From Acanthaster planci (lineage: Eukaryota; Echinodermata; Asteroidea; Valvatida; Acanthasteridae): a stretch of 64,000 nt of DNA. The notes beneath the pieces are model-generated. The model worked only from the letters and a program-made list of their open reading frames with translations. It was not told the DNA's origin and did not search any database. The stretch is from positions 800,372 through 864,371 of the forward strand of contig NW_019091552.1 in NCBI RefSeq assembly GCF_001949145.1, written 5' to 3'. Of this stretch, positions 1 through 12,433 are shown in pieces. How positions within the stretch are numbered: the first letter of the stretch is position 1; every line of letters starts with the position of its first letter. A program made the translations under genes and the position numbers.

Positions 1-169
1 TCAAGATGCCGCAGCAAGATCGTACACATGGGATCAAGGTTGCGACGCGCCAAATCTGTCGACCCAACGCGCGTTGGGAAAGAGTCAACAGATTTCGCGT
101 GTTGTGATAGGCCAACGCGTTTCAAAATCTTGGAGGCGCACTATTGTGAATTTCCCGTACTGAAACTAA

Positions 170-280
170 GGCCGTGTCCGAAAGGGGCTTCCAGAGCTAC
201 GGCTAGGTCTATTGTCTACGCGTCTCCACACATCTCCAATGGGGCGAAGACCTAGACCTAGCTCTAGACAACAGATTCAG
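170..280. repeat. Possible foldback (MITE-like) remnant
   Basis: The left arm around 200-222 (agctacggctaggtctattg) partly mirrors the right arm around 245-272 (agacctagacctagctctag). The preceding aggccgtgtccgaa resembles the terminus of the clear MITE at 53461. The match is imperfect. The rest of 1-733 holds no gene that I can support. Confidence 0.25.
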
Positions 281-299
281 ATGCAGCTAAAAATTCGCT

Positions 300-3200
300 T
301 CTTTAATAACTACCGGGAGAGCTGAAGCACCCTGAAAGAGATACATATAGTTTAATGCCAGGATTTTTCTTCAAACCAAATACCAGTGTCACAAAATGGT
401 AAGGAAACTGAAGACCGAGTATTGTTTTTGAAACCAAGTATAAAGTAACGAGCGAATCGATAGAGTACCGAAGTGTGACGTCACTGTGAACCAGAAACTG
501 CAGTGCAAACGACTGGAGTACGCGCGCGTGTTGGTTCACGCGCTGTTTCTCGCACTAATGCCTTTTGCACACTAATTGTGCGCATGACGTATTCACTTCG
601 CTACTCTACGAACGAATACAAGAACTGAATAGCAAGTGATTGCTATAAACCTGAACGAAGGTGCAATACCTGTAGAAGTCTCGTTCAAAGAGAGGCAGGT
701 GGTCCATTTCTGAAACTGAATTGTTTTGTCAAGATTGTCAGTCTGGTTTCTACTGCCATCGCATCCCCAATGGTCAGTATGGCTGTCTGAATTCCTCGGA
801 CATTTGCAATGGTGAGCGCCAGTGCATGAATGGATATGATGAAGACAGACACTTTTGCGGTGAGTATATCTGTGTCTAGTTTAACCATTAATATGAAATT
901 TTAGGTCGAGTTTCCTTAAGGCCGTGGCACTTTGAGTTCACGACTTCCAGAGTATTTACAAACTGAAAGCTGGACTCTGAGAAATGCGCCTTCATGTCTT
1001 CGGGGCAGCATGTTAATGCAAGAATTGATGCAGTGACATAGTGGCAACTTGCGCGAATTGCGCATCGAAATATGACATGCAGAAAAATTGGAGTCCGTGG
1101 CGAAAAAAGCGGATAGGACTTTAACGTGGTTTTGACATGAATGCTAGCTTTGGTATACTATAATAAGATTGAACACTGAAGGTGTCATTAAAAGTGACAT
1201 GGAAAATTGTCAAATTACAGGAGTACAATGACTGCAATACATTGGCCAGTAAGGAGAAGATATCAAGCATCTAAATAATTCTCCGACTGTGGAATAGGAG
1301 CCCGCCTGATCGTTCTCCGTAACATGCATTTGAACCTTTTATTTTCAGTGTTAAAGTCTGCATGATTTGTTTCATGACACAAGCGAGCGAGCAAGTCAAA
1401 GTTTTGTCCGTCTTTTTAATCAGTTTGAGACCCCGTTGCAGTGTTGGAGGCACACTAAAGGCCGGTTCGTTCTTTAGCCGAATGCGAAAGAGGAGCAAAT
1501 TCGAGGTCACGACAACTTTGTAGCGAAATTTCGTTCGAGTTGAAATATGTTCAACTTTCAAAAATCTGACGTCACAAATTCGCATTCGATTTCGCTTTCG
1601 CAGGAAGTATGTACCGACCCTTAAGGACGTTTTATGGGACTTCCCCACTAAGTGCTTACTATATCAGAAGATGAAAAAGTTCTTTGAATGAATCGAATTT
1701 CTCTTAGAGTGCAGCGAAGGGGTACGCTGCAGAACGGACTTTGGCTACGAATGCTTACACAGCTATGACCTTTGCGATTCGTACTCGTACTGCTTAGACG
1801 GCCAGGATGAGAGTTCTTCAATTTGCGGTAAGCAAACGTTAAAAACAATGAAAAGCATTGTACACAAATGCACTTTTTTTCCTAATTACGGAAGAGATTT
1901 ACATTGGGACATCACATGATGTCAAATGTAACACCATTGTTTTTGTAATGGATTAATGCTTGCTTATTTCTATTGCAAAACATGCAGCAAAGAAAAAAGT
2001 AATCCAGCAATATCTACAAATATGCAGGACGTTTATGTGTATAGACCAATGTAACATTGGCCGCTGTGTGTATGAGGTTCAAGTGGGGGCATGTTGCCTT
2101 GTAGTGATTAGGGTTTGTAGCTTCTGATCATAGGGTTTCAGTCCAGCTAGTTTCCACATGTTGTGATCTTAGGCAAGTCACTTTAGTGCTTCAAGTGCTT
2201 CTCTACACTCAGAAGTAAATAGGGACCCGTGAGAGCAGATGATAATTAATATGGTCAGCCGTTTTCGCTTAATATGGCAGCATCGGGCTAGTATACTCCC
2301 TAGGGAGCTGAGGTGGTTTGAGGAATGTTCAGATGTTGCGATCCCAATGTGCAGGGGTAATGATATGTTGGGGCTTTGATTTACGGATACTGTGATACTG
2401 TGCTATGATAATGGTGTCTATTATAATGTATTACATGCAAGCTTCGTATAGTGGCATTTTGCTTTAAAGGGCTCTTTGAGTACCAGCAACGATGCAGTCC
2501 TACCACCTTGAAACCTTAAAATGACTTCATAAAAACAAAAAAACGAGAAAACTATTAAATTTGAACCCTTGAAACGGCCAATTATGATTAAAACCAAAGC
2601 AACAGTGAGTTGATACGCATGTCAGACACAATATTCTTTTGAAGCTGTAGTAAAGGAACTGACTCTTCGTGTTAGCTCATATTTGTTTAATTTTTGAGTT
2701 AGAAGAAGAGGGGGACACAGTGTATCAAGAGCGCTGGGGTTACAGGTCGTCCAGAAATACCCAGAAAGTTGCAGCCAAAGGGGATGTTCTTTTACTTGTG
2801 TACTAACGATGACTTTTACAATCATTCTCACAGAACCTGCCATCCTGTCGTATTGGTCGTCTGGTGGACTGGCTGGCATCTTTATCGGTTACATCATCTT
2901 CGCCGTCATCGTCGTTGTCATCACGTGCATGATCCCAAAGAAATGCAAACCGCTTGATGAGTGACCCGTGAGCGACTCAGCGCGAAAACAGGAGCCATTG
3001 TGAAACGCACTCATAGATCCTCATTTATTGTAGTAGATATTCAAAGATCGGCTCAAGACTAGACGCAGAAATTTCCTGAATGACAGACCCCACAACTCTA
3101 ATTTCACTAGAAATATACTACGAATTACATTTTGTTCACAAAATAATGACACACCACATGTGAGTTCGACATTTAAAATGTCCGCGTTTTCCTGACGTAG

Positions 3201-6200
3201 GCCTATATTGCTGTAGCATAAAATTATAATTCAGTGATTCTGTTTACACCTGAACCTAATCATGGAAGTGAGTTTGCTCGCTATAAACTGTTAGAGTTAG
3301 AATTATAAAACATGCAAAGAGCATCGCATCAGCAGAACCAAACCTAAAACTGCCGTTTATGTGTGCCAAAAAAGTCGACGCCTAAGCTTCTTTGCATAAA
3401 TTACATCAGTTTTCCGTATCTGTTATCATTTCAATCTGTTTTGGAGAGACCACTCCGGATTTGCCCACAACTTGTATGGGTAGCCAAAGTTTGCTGAAAT
3501 TTTACCTTCTGGTTGATTTTTCGATGTTACGAGCCTTCAAATGCATTCAAATGGGCATTTGTCCCATTACGTCCGAGTAGGGTTATATTTTCATTCAGTA
3601 TTAGGTGTAACGTGTATTTTTATCTGGCGGTTTGTTACCTGCGTGAGATTGTGAATACTTTGTGAATTATTCTATTACTTTTGCATTGACGACCAGCCAC
3701 AGTTTTAGGGGGTTGCTTGTAGGAAGAACTCGACTACTGTGACATCAAAAGAGCGGACCCTATTAAACAAAAGGGGCAAATGCCTCACAAATTCATGAAA
3801 CACTCCATTTTAGTACGAAGAGGTAGAGCACAGGTACATGACGTGCATTTAATCATGTCAAGACACGCGGGTAGGATTTTCTAAGAATGTTTATTACACC
3901 GACCTGTTATTAAGTTGTTTCAATTTCTGCTCAGTTTCAATGACACGAATTTCAGTGAATGGTCGTTCGAATTCGTGCCATGATCACGTGAATTATTTTT
4001 GTTTTTTTCATGGCTATCTGCAGACTGTGCAAATTCCAAAGGTCTAAAATCCTGAATGTAGAGTTCTACGTGTAAAAAGGGTTAATTGCTTGTGTAATAA
4101 GAAACTTTGACAGAATGGGAAACAACGAATCGATACGGAGGTGTGGCGATAAGGACATGGAGATTGCTCAAGAATCATTAACACAGGTTGTCTCGGTCAA
4201 ACAAATTCAGTTCATTTTTGGGGTGTCAGGCCAAACCATGCAATAATTTTGTACCAAAAAATATGAACGGTAGTACACGATGAAATATTTCTGAAAGCGT
4301 AATTCTTACAGTGGATCCTGGGATTGACATGCCGGTCACAAACTCTTGAATACGGAACACATGCGAGTGACTTTGAATACATTTGTCAGCTTTGACCTCG
4401 AAAAAAATGTATTAATAGGTTGACAGTCCTATCTGGAACGAGGCACGTTTCTTTAGGGATTAAAAGCGTCAGAAACGTCTGAGGTTGAGCTTTGCCACAG
4501 TTATTAGTTTCGAAGTATTTTAATGTGATTGTGTAAATAAAATCGTTTCAAATTTAAAGTAGTATCTAATAAAAATGAACAGAAATAGGTATTTTACTAA
4601 TGAACAAGTTTTGTACATACGGTTAATGCAGCTGCTTTGCAAGCGTGTTTTGAATTTGGTTGTTTGCTTTACATTTTACAGAGTTGAATACGAAATAGCC
4701 CATGCGACGAGGCCCGTTATTAGTGCTCTTTAAACACTTGAACTCAAAAAAATTTGAACTTTGCTGCGTAATGTTACGGAGTCTGATGTCACCGTAATAA
4801 ACCACTGCTGTCGAGATGACTCATAGTCACTACCGACTGATTTGTTGAATCATTTTGGAAGTCTGATTATAAACTGGGTCTCTTTTTATGAGGTTGGTTG
4901 ATAAATGATGTGAAATCACAGGTTAAAGAAAAGGGGTGCCAGCAGTGCGAGCCAACTGACGAGAAATTCAGTGGAATGCCCGCTCCTTAAAAGCAAAAAA
5001 GAATAAATAAATAAAATTAATACTAAACCAAAGCAAATCAAAAAGACAACTGAAAAATAAATATCACACAAACATACAAACGTGAGTAAATTAAACGAGT
5101 GACACAAAACATGTATTTGCCTCAACGGCCACCGGCGAAATGGCTGCTTAAGCCCTGCTAATTGAAACAAGGAATCCTTCCGCCGAATATTTGGGGAGGT
5201 CGATCATTTCGCCTCCAAGATGGACTGCAACACCCCTACCACTCCCTCGGCCAGGCCGTGTGAAAACCTGTTGAAAGTGGAGACATTATTGAAACTGGGC
5301 GCAACTTTTAGATCCATTTACACACTGGAGTCGAGTCCATCACATTCACATTCTTTAACAAGTCGTAGGTAACTAGGCTGAACGATGACAGAGGAATCTC
5401 TTTTGATTTAAATACATTGTGACAAAGCCGATCTAGAGGGGGGCTTTTGGAGAGTTGCAACCCCACCCCTTCAGCTGCAGACTAAATTGAACCACTAGAG
5501 AAATGAGTAGGCCTACAAAAAGAATGAATAAATAAAAACAATCCTGGACGAGGATTGCCACGACCATCTACCCATCTATAGTTAAACAGTTACATCGATT
5601 TCCAGTGGATCACCTTAGCAAGGCATCTCTTCAGTATGCCCATAACCCACCCCTCCGTTTCCTGAAAGCTAGATCCGTCCCTTTGTGATTTGGCGTAAGA
5701 TTGAACAAATTGTGATGGACTTGCAAGAGATTGTCTTAGACTCGACTACTCGACGGGCCGTTAATCTGGTACCCATCTTCAAATTTAGTTCAAAATGTTT
5801 AGTCAAAATTGGACAGCAGGTTTTTTAGTTGTGGTCATTGGTATTTCGCATCACTTTCAGTAACTCAGTACTTCCTGCTATCCGTTGAGAGCAGAAGTGC
5901 CCCTTCATCGGTTGAAAAGAGCCGCGAGGTTCGGGAATGTTCAATTTGTTGGTAGCGATGCAACCGGGTGGTCGTTCGTGAACCGTTGAAGTTCAGTTCC
6001 GATCAAACGAGCCTTCGTTGCTAAGAAAATAGCGCCCTCTCTTGGTCCAGCTCGAGACCTGCAAATTTGGTCGGAAATATTATTTTCATGCGACACCCAA
6101 CTGTTTACTTTATATTTCAAGGGTCTGAGGTGGGACACAGCAGACACTGACTCCGGCCTCGATGACCGATTCTTTGTTAAAAGAACACTACCTGATGGCC

Positions 6201-6290
6201 TTCAGTCCTCCAAAATCCTCCCGAACCTCTTGGCGGATTTTCAAAGATTGGGAAAGGTCCATTAATCACTTTTTTGACAGTTGCATTCAG
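300..6290. repeat. Tandem segmental duplication, copy 1
   Basis: This segment is collinear with about 11040-15585. Shared landmarks in order are an LDLa exon (734 / 11338), a transmembrane exon (2834 / 12300), a stretch around 3900 / 13130, one around 4640-4900 / 14030-14330, and a block ending near 6270 / 15575. Between landmarks each copy has its own insertions and deletions: 4185-4440 is specific to this copy. After the transmembrane exon, 2965-6290 shows no coding exon; it is presumably 3' UTR and spacer. Boundaries are by-eye estimates. Confidence 0.8.
734..2964 (+). CDS. LDLa-repeat single-pass membrane protein, copy 1 (3' part, 5' end outside window)
   Basis: Three exons are visible: 734-859 (LDLa, six Cys), 1708-1827 (LDLa, six Cys) and 2834-2964 (transmembrane and tail, stop at 2962-2964). 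Each boundary is phase 1, with acceptors tcaag, cttag and cacag and donors gtgagt and gtaagc. LDLa modules are Ca2+-dependent ligand-binding folds; the acidic motif near the last Cys reads YDED in the first and GQDES in the second. The last exon encodes YWSSGG, a hydrophobic segment of about 20 residues (IFIGYIIFAVIVVVI) and a short basic tail ending KKCKPLDE. Signal peptide and further LDLa exons would lie upstream of base 1. Ligand unknown. Exon 1708-1827 has no counterpart in copy 2. Confidence 0.75.
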
Positions 6291-6679
6291 TGAAAAGCAA
6301 AAATGTGGCCTGATACATGTAATACAATAAGACACAAGACAACCAATGCTATTTTGAACCCGGGCTAACAAGCCTTTATTATGGACTCTGTGTAAATCGA
6401 CACATTTGATCGGGCTCACCACGGAGGAAGTAATCGTACGCCACAAAATTAGAATTTGATAAAACTGAAGTCGGATGGTGACACGAACACCTGTAAACAG
6501 AAAATTCGCAACCAAAATCAAAACTGAGCAACAGTAACAAAACTAAATCCTCTCACTGAAACCCTTAAGAATAGTTTTTCCGCTTAATGGAGCACCATGA
6601 AAGCGAGCAATTTTACCGATTTCTTTCGTATTCATTGATGTTATTCTAGTTTGCAAAATAAAGGGTGTCATGGAATTTC

Positions 6680-7490
6680 GAAAAATTTGCAAGTGTATTG
6701 AAACATAAACTTAACCTGGACCTCCTATATGCTGATGATGCTGCGCTAGCACTGTTTATTGATGACCCAGACAGATGGGGGAACATCTTGCAACCTTTGA
6801 ACGGGAAGCTAGTTACATCGGCCTCAAACCCTCATGGGCAAAGACCAAGGTTTAATCCCCAGGAGGACCTCCATCTGCCCCGGTTTCCCATTGCCCCGAT
6901 GTCGTAGATCCTGTTGAGTCCTTCTGCTACCTTGGAAGCACTATCATCACCTCAGGTCTGTGCAATTCCGATGTCCTACGCGGAATTGGCATCGCCAGCA
7001 ACATCACAGGCCAACTAGATTGTCTTTGGAGAAGCAAGGCCAGCCTCCCTGTCAAGCTAAGGTTTTATCGACCTTGCGTGCTTTCTGCCCTCTTCCATGG
7101 GTCCGAAACCTGGAAACCTGGAGATCTCCAGGCCTTCCATATGCAGTGCCAGCGTTGCATACTAGGCGTCTAGTGGTCTGACTTCGTTTCAAATGCCACC
7201 ATCTCTCAGCGCATGGGCTCGGTAATATCGTTTCGGAGGTTGCAGGGAGGCGACACACTTTGTTTGGTCATATCCGGCGCCTCCAAGCCCCGGCTCCTGC
7301 TCGTCTTGCCCTCGACGCTGCTATCCAATTCCATCTTGGTCAGCGACCTGCCATCTGAAGGAGGCCCAGAGGTCATCCCTGTCTTACTTAGCTTAATTAA
7401 GCAGGTTGTCGACACTGTGCAGCTGTCTCCAAATGAGTTCTGGTCCCTTGCTCTTGACAGGGGTGTCTGGAGGTCACTACGACCCTCTTG
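6680..7490 (+). pseudogene. Non-LTR retrotransposon reverse transcriptase fragment
   Basis: The fragment encodes LLYADDAAL around 6720-6746, the polymerase YADD motif. After a frameshift, about 6908-7180 reads FCYLGSTI, then a segment ending GSETW and an RCILGV-like block followed by a stop. This is the usual order for the palm/thumb end of LINE-type reverse transcriptases. Frameshifts and stops break it, and the 5' half is missing. It lies in the spacer between the two LDLa gene copies. The clade is not assigned. Confidence 0.75.
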
Positions 7491-8020
7491 ATGGTCATGT
7501 GCAGAATATTGATGATGGTGGTGGTGGTGGAGGTCGGCTTTCAGTGCCTCACACTTGGCTCAACAGATCCATGGCCCCGATGAATGTAACAGACGAACAA
7601 AGTAAAAGGCTATGCAAAGAAGTGGCCCTCCTTTTTGATATAACTAGTGTGCTTTTATACGGTTCATTGTCCTTACGGTTCATAACACATTGAGGAAAGA
7701 CGTATGTGGAATGAATTCTAAAGGAATTTGAAAGAACCAGATCTGATCTGCAGAACAATACGCTCCGGGCATATATCTTTCTGTCTTGAACGCGCAAGCG
7801 TGGTTGTAAATCATTAACTGTCGCGGTATCGCACCACCGAAAGGTTTAGGTCACCACATACGCGGTACGAAATCGCCTACTGAACCTCAGCACTAGACAA
7901 AGGTTTGTTGATGTCGCTTATGTTTATATGCTTTGTCACAAATTCGTTGAACTTCCAGCAACGGACACCAAAAGCGAAGTATTTTGAGGCTGTCGACTGA
8001 ACAACTTTGCACGTGCTGTC

Positions 8021-11000
8021 ATGACGAGGATTAGGACCATTCTCGGCCTTGTCGGCTTGACGTTTGCCGGCATACAATGTCAGGACACCGTCACGTCTCC
8101 ATATCGAGGTACATAAGCTTGGTGGGCCTTCAGTGTTGTTCATGTTTTGCTCGATGGAATTGTGACTATCAAACTAAACTTATGCCTCTGAATATACAAA
8201 CTCGTAACTGTGTTGGGTTGTTCGCCTTTCACCAGACCCTTGTAATGTAGCGTACTCGAGAAGGTTCGAGTCCCACTTGAGCAAGTTTGTAATTTCTGCT
8301 TGGACGTTCTGATTTAGCACGGTATTAGCGCTTTTCATCCCAAAGGAAGTTGGTCAAAACAACCCACTTCAGGTTACTGGAATGTCTGTTTGCCATAATC
8401 GGTTGTTTTATGCTATGCCGATTCGCGAACCTTGCTTCGGGACCATTCGGTCGATATGAATAACTTTAAAGTGCAGCTGCAGTGAATTTCTTAGACACAA
8501 TTTTTCTGCAACCTTGTACGCTTTTCGATGTATGAAAACGCTTTTACATTCCTTTCTGGTTAAATGCATTGACAAATTATCTATGCTTTCCAGGAACTGA
8601 GGGCACTTGTTGCTGTGATGTCATCTAGGGAAGACATGGTTTAGTGCACTGGTTTTCCGTTAGAACTTTGCCAAAACCAGACTATACTTAATGAAGAGAA
8701 ATGGATTGATGCTTGCTCATTGCTATAATAAAAAACAATGAATACCAAAGAAGAGCAAAATTAGTCCAGTAAAAAAATTTAAAAAGTGTAGTTGGGACTA
8801 TTGACATCTACAAAAATGCAGGACTTTTTGTGTACAAACGAATGTAACACTGAGGCTTGCTTCCTGGGATGACATCACAGGTTTGCCATGAATATGGAAA
8901 TACGCATTAGCAGCATCCAAAAAGGCAGTAAAATAAACATTGAAATGATGAAAAAAAAGTTGAAAATCAGGTTCTTAAAACTTCCAGAAACTTACATAAA
9001 AATTCAATAACAGTTTTGATTTACAATCCAAATGTTGCCAGGTTGCTGGTAGCCATTTGCAGTGTTTTAACCGTGCCTATTTGCCCACGACCCTGCGACG
9101 TAGATTTTGAGCATGCTGTATAGTTTGGCACGTCCTCCCCATCCATGAAGACCCTGCCACATTGCTGTCAGTTTCCACTGAGTTCTGACTACGATGTGCA
9201 AGATCTCAAAACGATTGGCCAAAGCTCTCCCGATTGCTGAGGATGTAGTAGGATCATGTTTGAATGTGATAGGGATTTTAGATGTTTCGTTTCCAGAATT
9301 GACTTGCGATTCAGGTCAAGTCATGTGCGACGACGGAAAAAACTGTTATAGCTTAGCGGTGGAGCGTTGTAATGACATCTTCGAGTGTGAGGACGGAAGT
9401 GATGAGAAGAACTGCTGTGAGTACCTATTTTTTCTTGGGGGGGGTATTACAGCAGGTCCACAGAAGTAAATTCGCGATGCCACCATTGATAATTACGGAG
9501 GCGCCGGAGGGCTAAGTACGACAAACATTGGCAGGAAGCCCTCAAGCACTCCTGTTGGAATTGGGTTGTTTTCTTTTTTCGAGCACGAAAAGGAAACCTT
9601 GTCAGTCTGATTTAAGAAGCTCAAACAATTACTCAAGTCACTACACTTTACTTATATTATATAAACTTCTTGTAATTTTTCTTTGTTCGTTATTTTTACA
9701 TGTGCAAAGCACGAGCGTTAACACTTCTTAGTATTGTGGAATCCATTAACACTTGAGTTACATGCAAATACAACTAATCCTAACAATTTTCAGTGCAACT
9801 GTGGTCAACTGCAACATCGTGTGATCGATTTCAGTGGTGGGTGTTGCAGAGACGAGAGAAGTGGCCACCAACTTGTCACGATATCAGTCTGCAAGACATA
9901 CCTAACTAAATTGGGTTGGGATAGCTATTATTGTCCACGTTTATGGATCCCCGTAAGCGAATCATGACAGAGACCTTCCGTACGAGATTGTCACATGGAC
10001 CCAGGAAACGCCATGTTTGTAGGCTCAACTTTGTTGGAGGAAACAAATGGGATGAAGTCTGTGGGCATAAATGCAGCTAATGTCGAAATGGTGATCAGGT
10101 CACAAGGAAAGCAGAGTTCACCTGAATTTAAATGTAGTCTCTGCAAGTAAAATGTCTTCCCATCCCCGGCCCAGACACTAAAAGCTGGGTACGCTGCTGC
10201 ATGTTAAGTCATGTACGAAATACCCATGCATGAAGTCCCATATTCTAAATTTGGTTTTTTGTTTGCTGAAGTCAATTTGCATTCTAATTTGAAGTTGCCG
10301 TTTTATCGACAGCTTTCTGTTACTCAGGGGTGCAGTGCGAGATTTTCGAAGGCAGTGGCCAAGTGTGCATTCCGAGAAGGAAGATATGCAACGCAGTGAG
10401 TGACTGCACTGACAACCAAGATGAACCAGATAGTTGTTGTAGGTGTTTATAATTGGTCTCCGTGTTAAAGCAGAAATATCCATATCACATTTTTAAAAGA
10501 AGGTTTAAATTGTCAACGGAATAGCGGGCACGTAAGCCTTTTGTCTACGCAGCGTGTTGCTAAATCTCGTTATTGACCAACAAATATCCACTGACAACTG
10601 TTGTGAACTAAATTCAGTGTTTCACGTCGTTTCAACGGAGACTCCTGGAGAGTCATTTCATTCGTTGACATATGGAAAGGTTGAATGTCGATTCGAGCAT
10701 TCAATCTGCCATCTGAGTGCAGTGTTCATTTTGAATTTCTCTGTTTCCACTCTTTTCTTGGTTCTGATAAAGGGTGCCAGGAAGATAAGTTTCGTTGTCT
10801 GACCCTTGACGGGTTTCATCTCTGCATTGGAAACGATGAAATTTGTGATTCAGACTGGGATTGCAAATATGGCGAAGATGAAAATCCGTCACTTTGCGGT
10901 AAGTTTGTACAAAGTATATCCGTCGGAGTCAGTTTCACCTTGCGTCGTATAACGAGATCACACTCCTTGGAATTGGACTGCTCTGCGAATTTAAGAATTT

Positions 11001-12433
11001 CCACGCTTTTTAAATGAGCTGGAGACAGCTAAAGGCAATTGGGAAAAAAACGGAATTTATTCACATATCAACGATTGTTTTATTCTTCATTCATTCAAAT
11101 ACCAATATCAGAAAATGACAATATAAGGAAACTGAAGACAACTATTCAACCTTTTGGAAAAGTAAAATCAAATTAACACATATATTGTTTATTGCAAAGT
11201 ATTACTTATTTGAATTTACAAGAATCGGATGATTACAAGTAATTGTTATAAACAATAACAAAAGTCCAATGCATACAGATTTCTCTTTCAAAGAGAGGCA
11301 GGTGGCCCATTTCTGATATCGAATTGTTTTTTGAAAGGCTGTCAGTCTGGTTTCTACTGCCACCGTATCCCGAATGGTCAGTACGGTTGTCTGAATTCCT
11401 CAGACATTTGCAATGGTGATCGCCAGTGCATCAACGGATATGATGAAGGCGGAGATCTCTGTAGTAAGTGTTTACATTATTGGCTAGTTAAACCACAGAT
11501 AATTAAGTTTGGACTACTTTTCCTTTTGGCCAAACTTTAAGTTCGCGACTGCCAGGGTAACGCTGAGAAATACATCCAGACTACTCGATGCCTTTTGCAT
11601 GATCGTGACATACAGAAAACCTGCTGGTCCATAGCGCAACAAGAGAATATCGTGGGAATCCAACTTGTACGTGACACGTATACTGGCGGTGGTAGTAAAT
11701 GTGATAACATTGCAAAATGAAAGCATCACCAATTAAGTGGTATATTTTGAATATATAGGGATAACAATGTGTGCAATGCATGGGCCAGTAAGGGGAAGAT
11801 ATCACCCACCTAGTAATTCTCCTGCTGTGGAATAGGAAAATGTCTGATCGTTCCCGGTAACATGCGAACTTCGTTGTCTTCAGTGTCATAGTCCAGTGTA
11901 GTTAACCATCTTTTTCAGTCTGAATACCAATCCCGATGTTTCATGGGACTTCCCCACCCAAGTGCTTGCCATCAGAAGATTGAAGAATGACCTTGTAAAA
12001 TGAAAACCAAAATATGAAGAATGACTTGTATAATTTCAAGCCCCTCATTATTAGCCAATCATGACAAAAAAGAAAGCTGCAATGAGGTTATACTAAACTC
12101 ATAACCGTCTCTTAATAGTCGGGTCTTATTAAATGCTGACTCCTAAAAAAGAGGGCAAATGGTAATGGGCGCTGGCTGGTATTACAAGTCGTCCCAAAAT
12201 ACCAAAATATGAAAGAAAGCATTTTGAACCAGAAAGGCTTTCTCTTTTACTTGTATGATGACACACTCATGGACGACTTTTACAATCATTCTCATAGAGT
12301 CTGCCCCCTCTGGTACTGGTCGTCTGGTAGACTGGATGGCATCTTTATTGGTTACATCATCTTTGCTGTCATCATCGTTGTCATTACGTGCATGATCCCC
12401 CAAAATGCAAACCGTTTGATGAGTGACCCATGA
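8021..12433 (+). CDS. Secreted-to-membrane LDLa-repeat protein, copy 2 (complete, 239 aa)
   Basis: Six coding exons join in frame: 8021-8108 (ATG and signal peptide, residues 1-29, hydrophobic ILGLVGLTFAG, donor gtacat), 9297-9416, 10313-10438, 10773-10898 and 11338-11463 (one six-Cys LDLa each) and 12300-12433 (transmembrane). All junctions are phase 1 and the spliced length is 720 nt. LDLa acidic motifs include EDGSDE and DNQDE. The predicted protein is type I: extracellular LDLa array, YWSSG juxtamembrane segment, helix at about residues 209-228, and an 11-residue tail. No cytoplasmic signalling motif is seen. For the third exon I chose the acceptor at 10312 because it supplies the missing first Cys. 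The last exon needs an acceptor 2 nt downstream of copy 1's to stay in frame. Family call by cysteine pattern; function and ligand unknown. Confidence 0.75.

Noticed and set aside
4916-5170. Minus-strand 84-codon frame with long hydrophobic run
   Set aside because: It is an antisense reading of AT-rich duplicated DNA. The other copy (around 14320-14520) does not keep the frame, so it is not under coding constraint.
8255-8300. ggttcgagtccc considered as a tRNA T-arm
   Set aside because: No cloverleaf can be drawn around it, and it lies in the first intron of the LDLa gene copy 2.
9792-9967. Cys-containing frame after aattttcag considered as another LDLa exon
   Set aside because: The cysteine spacing does not match LDLa, there is no acidic SDE motif, and no donor in phase 1 follows.
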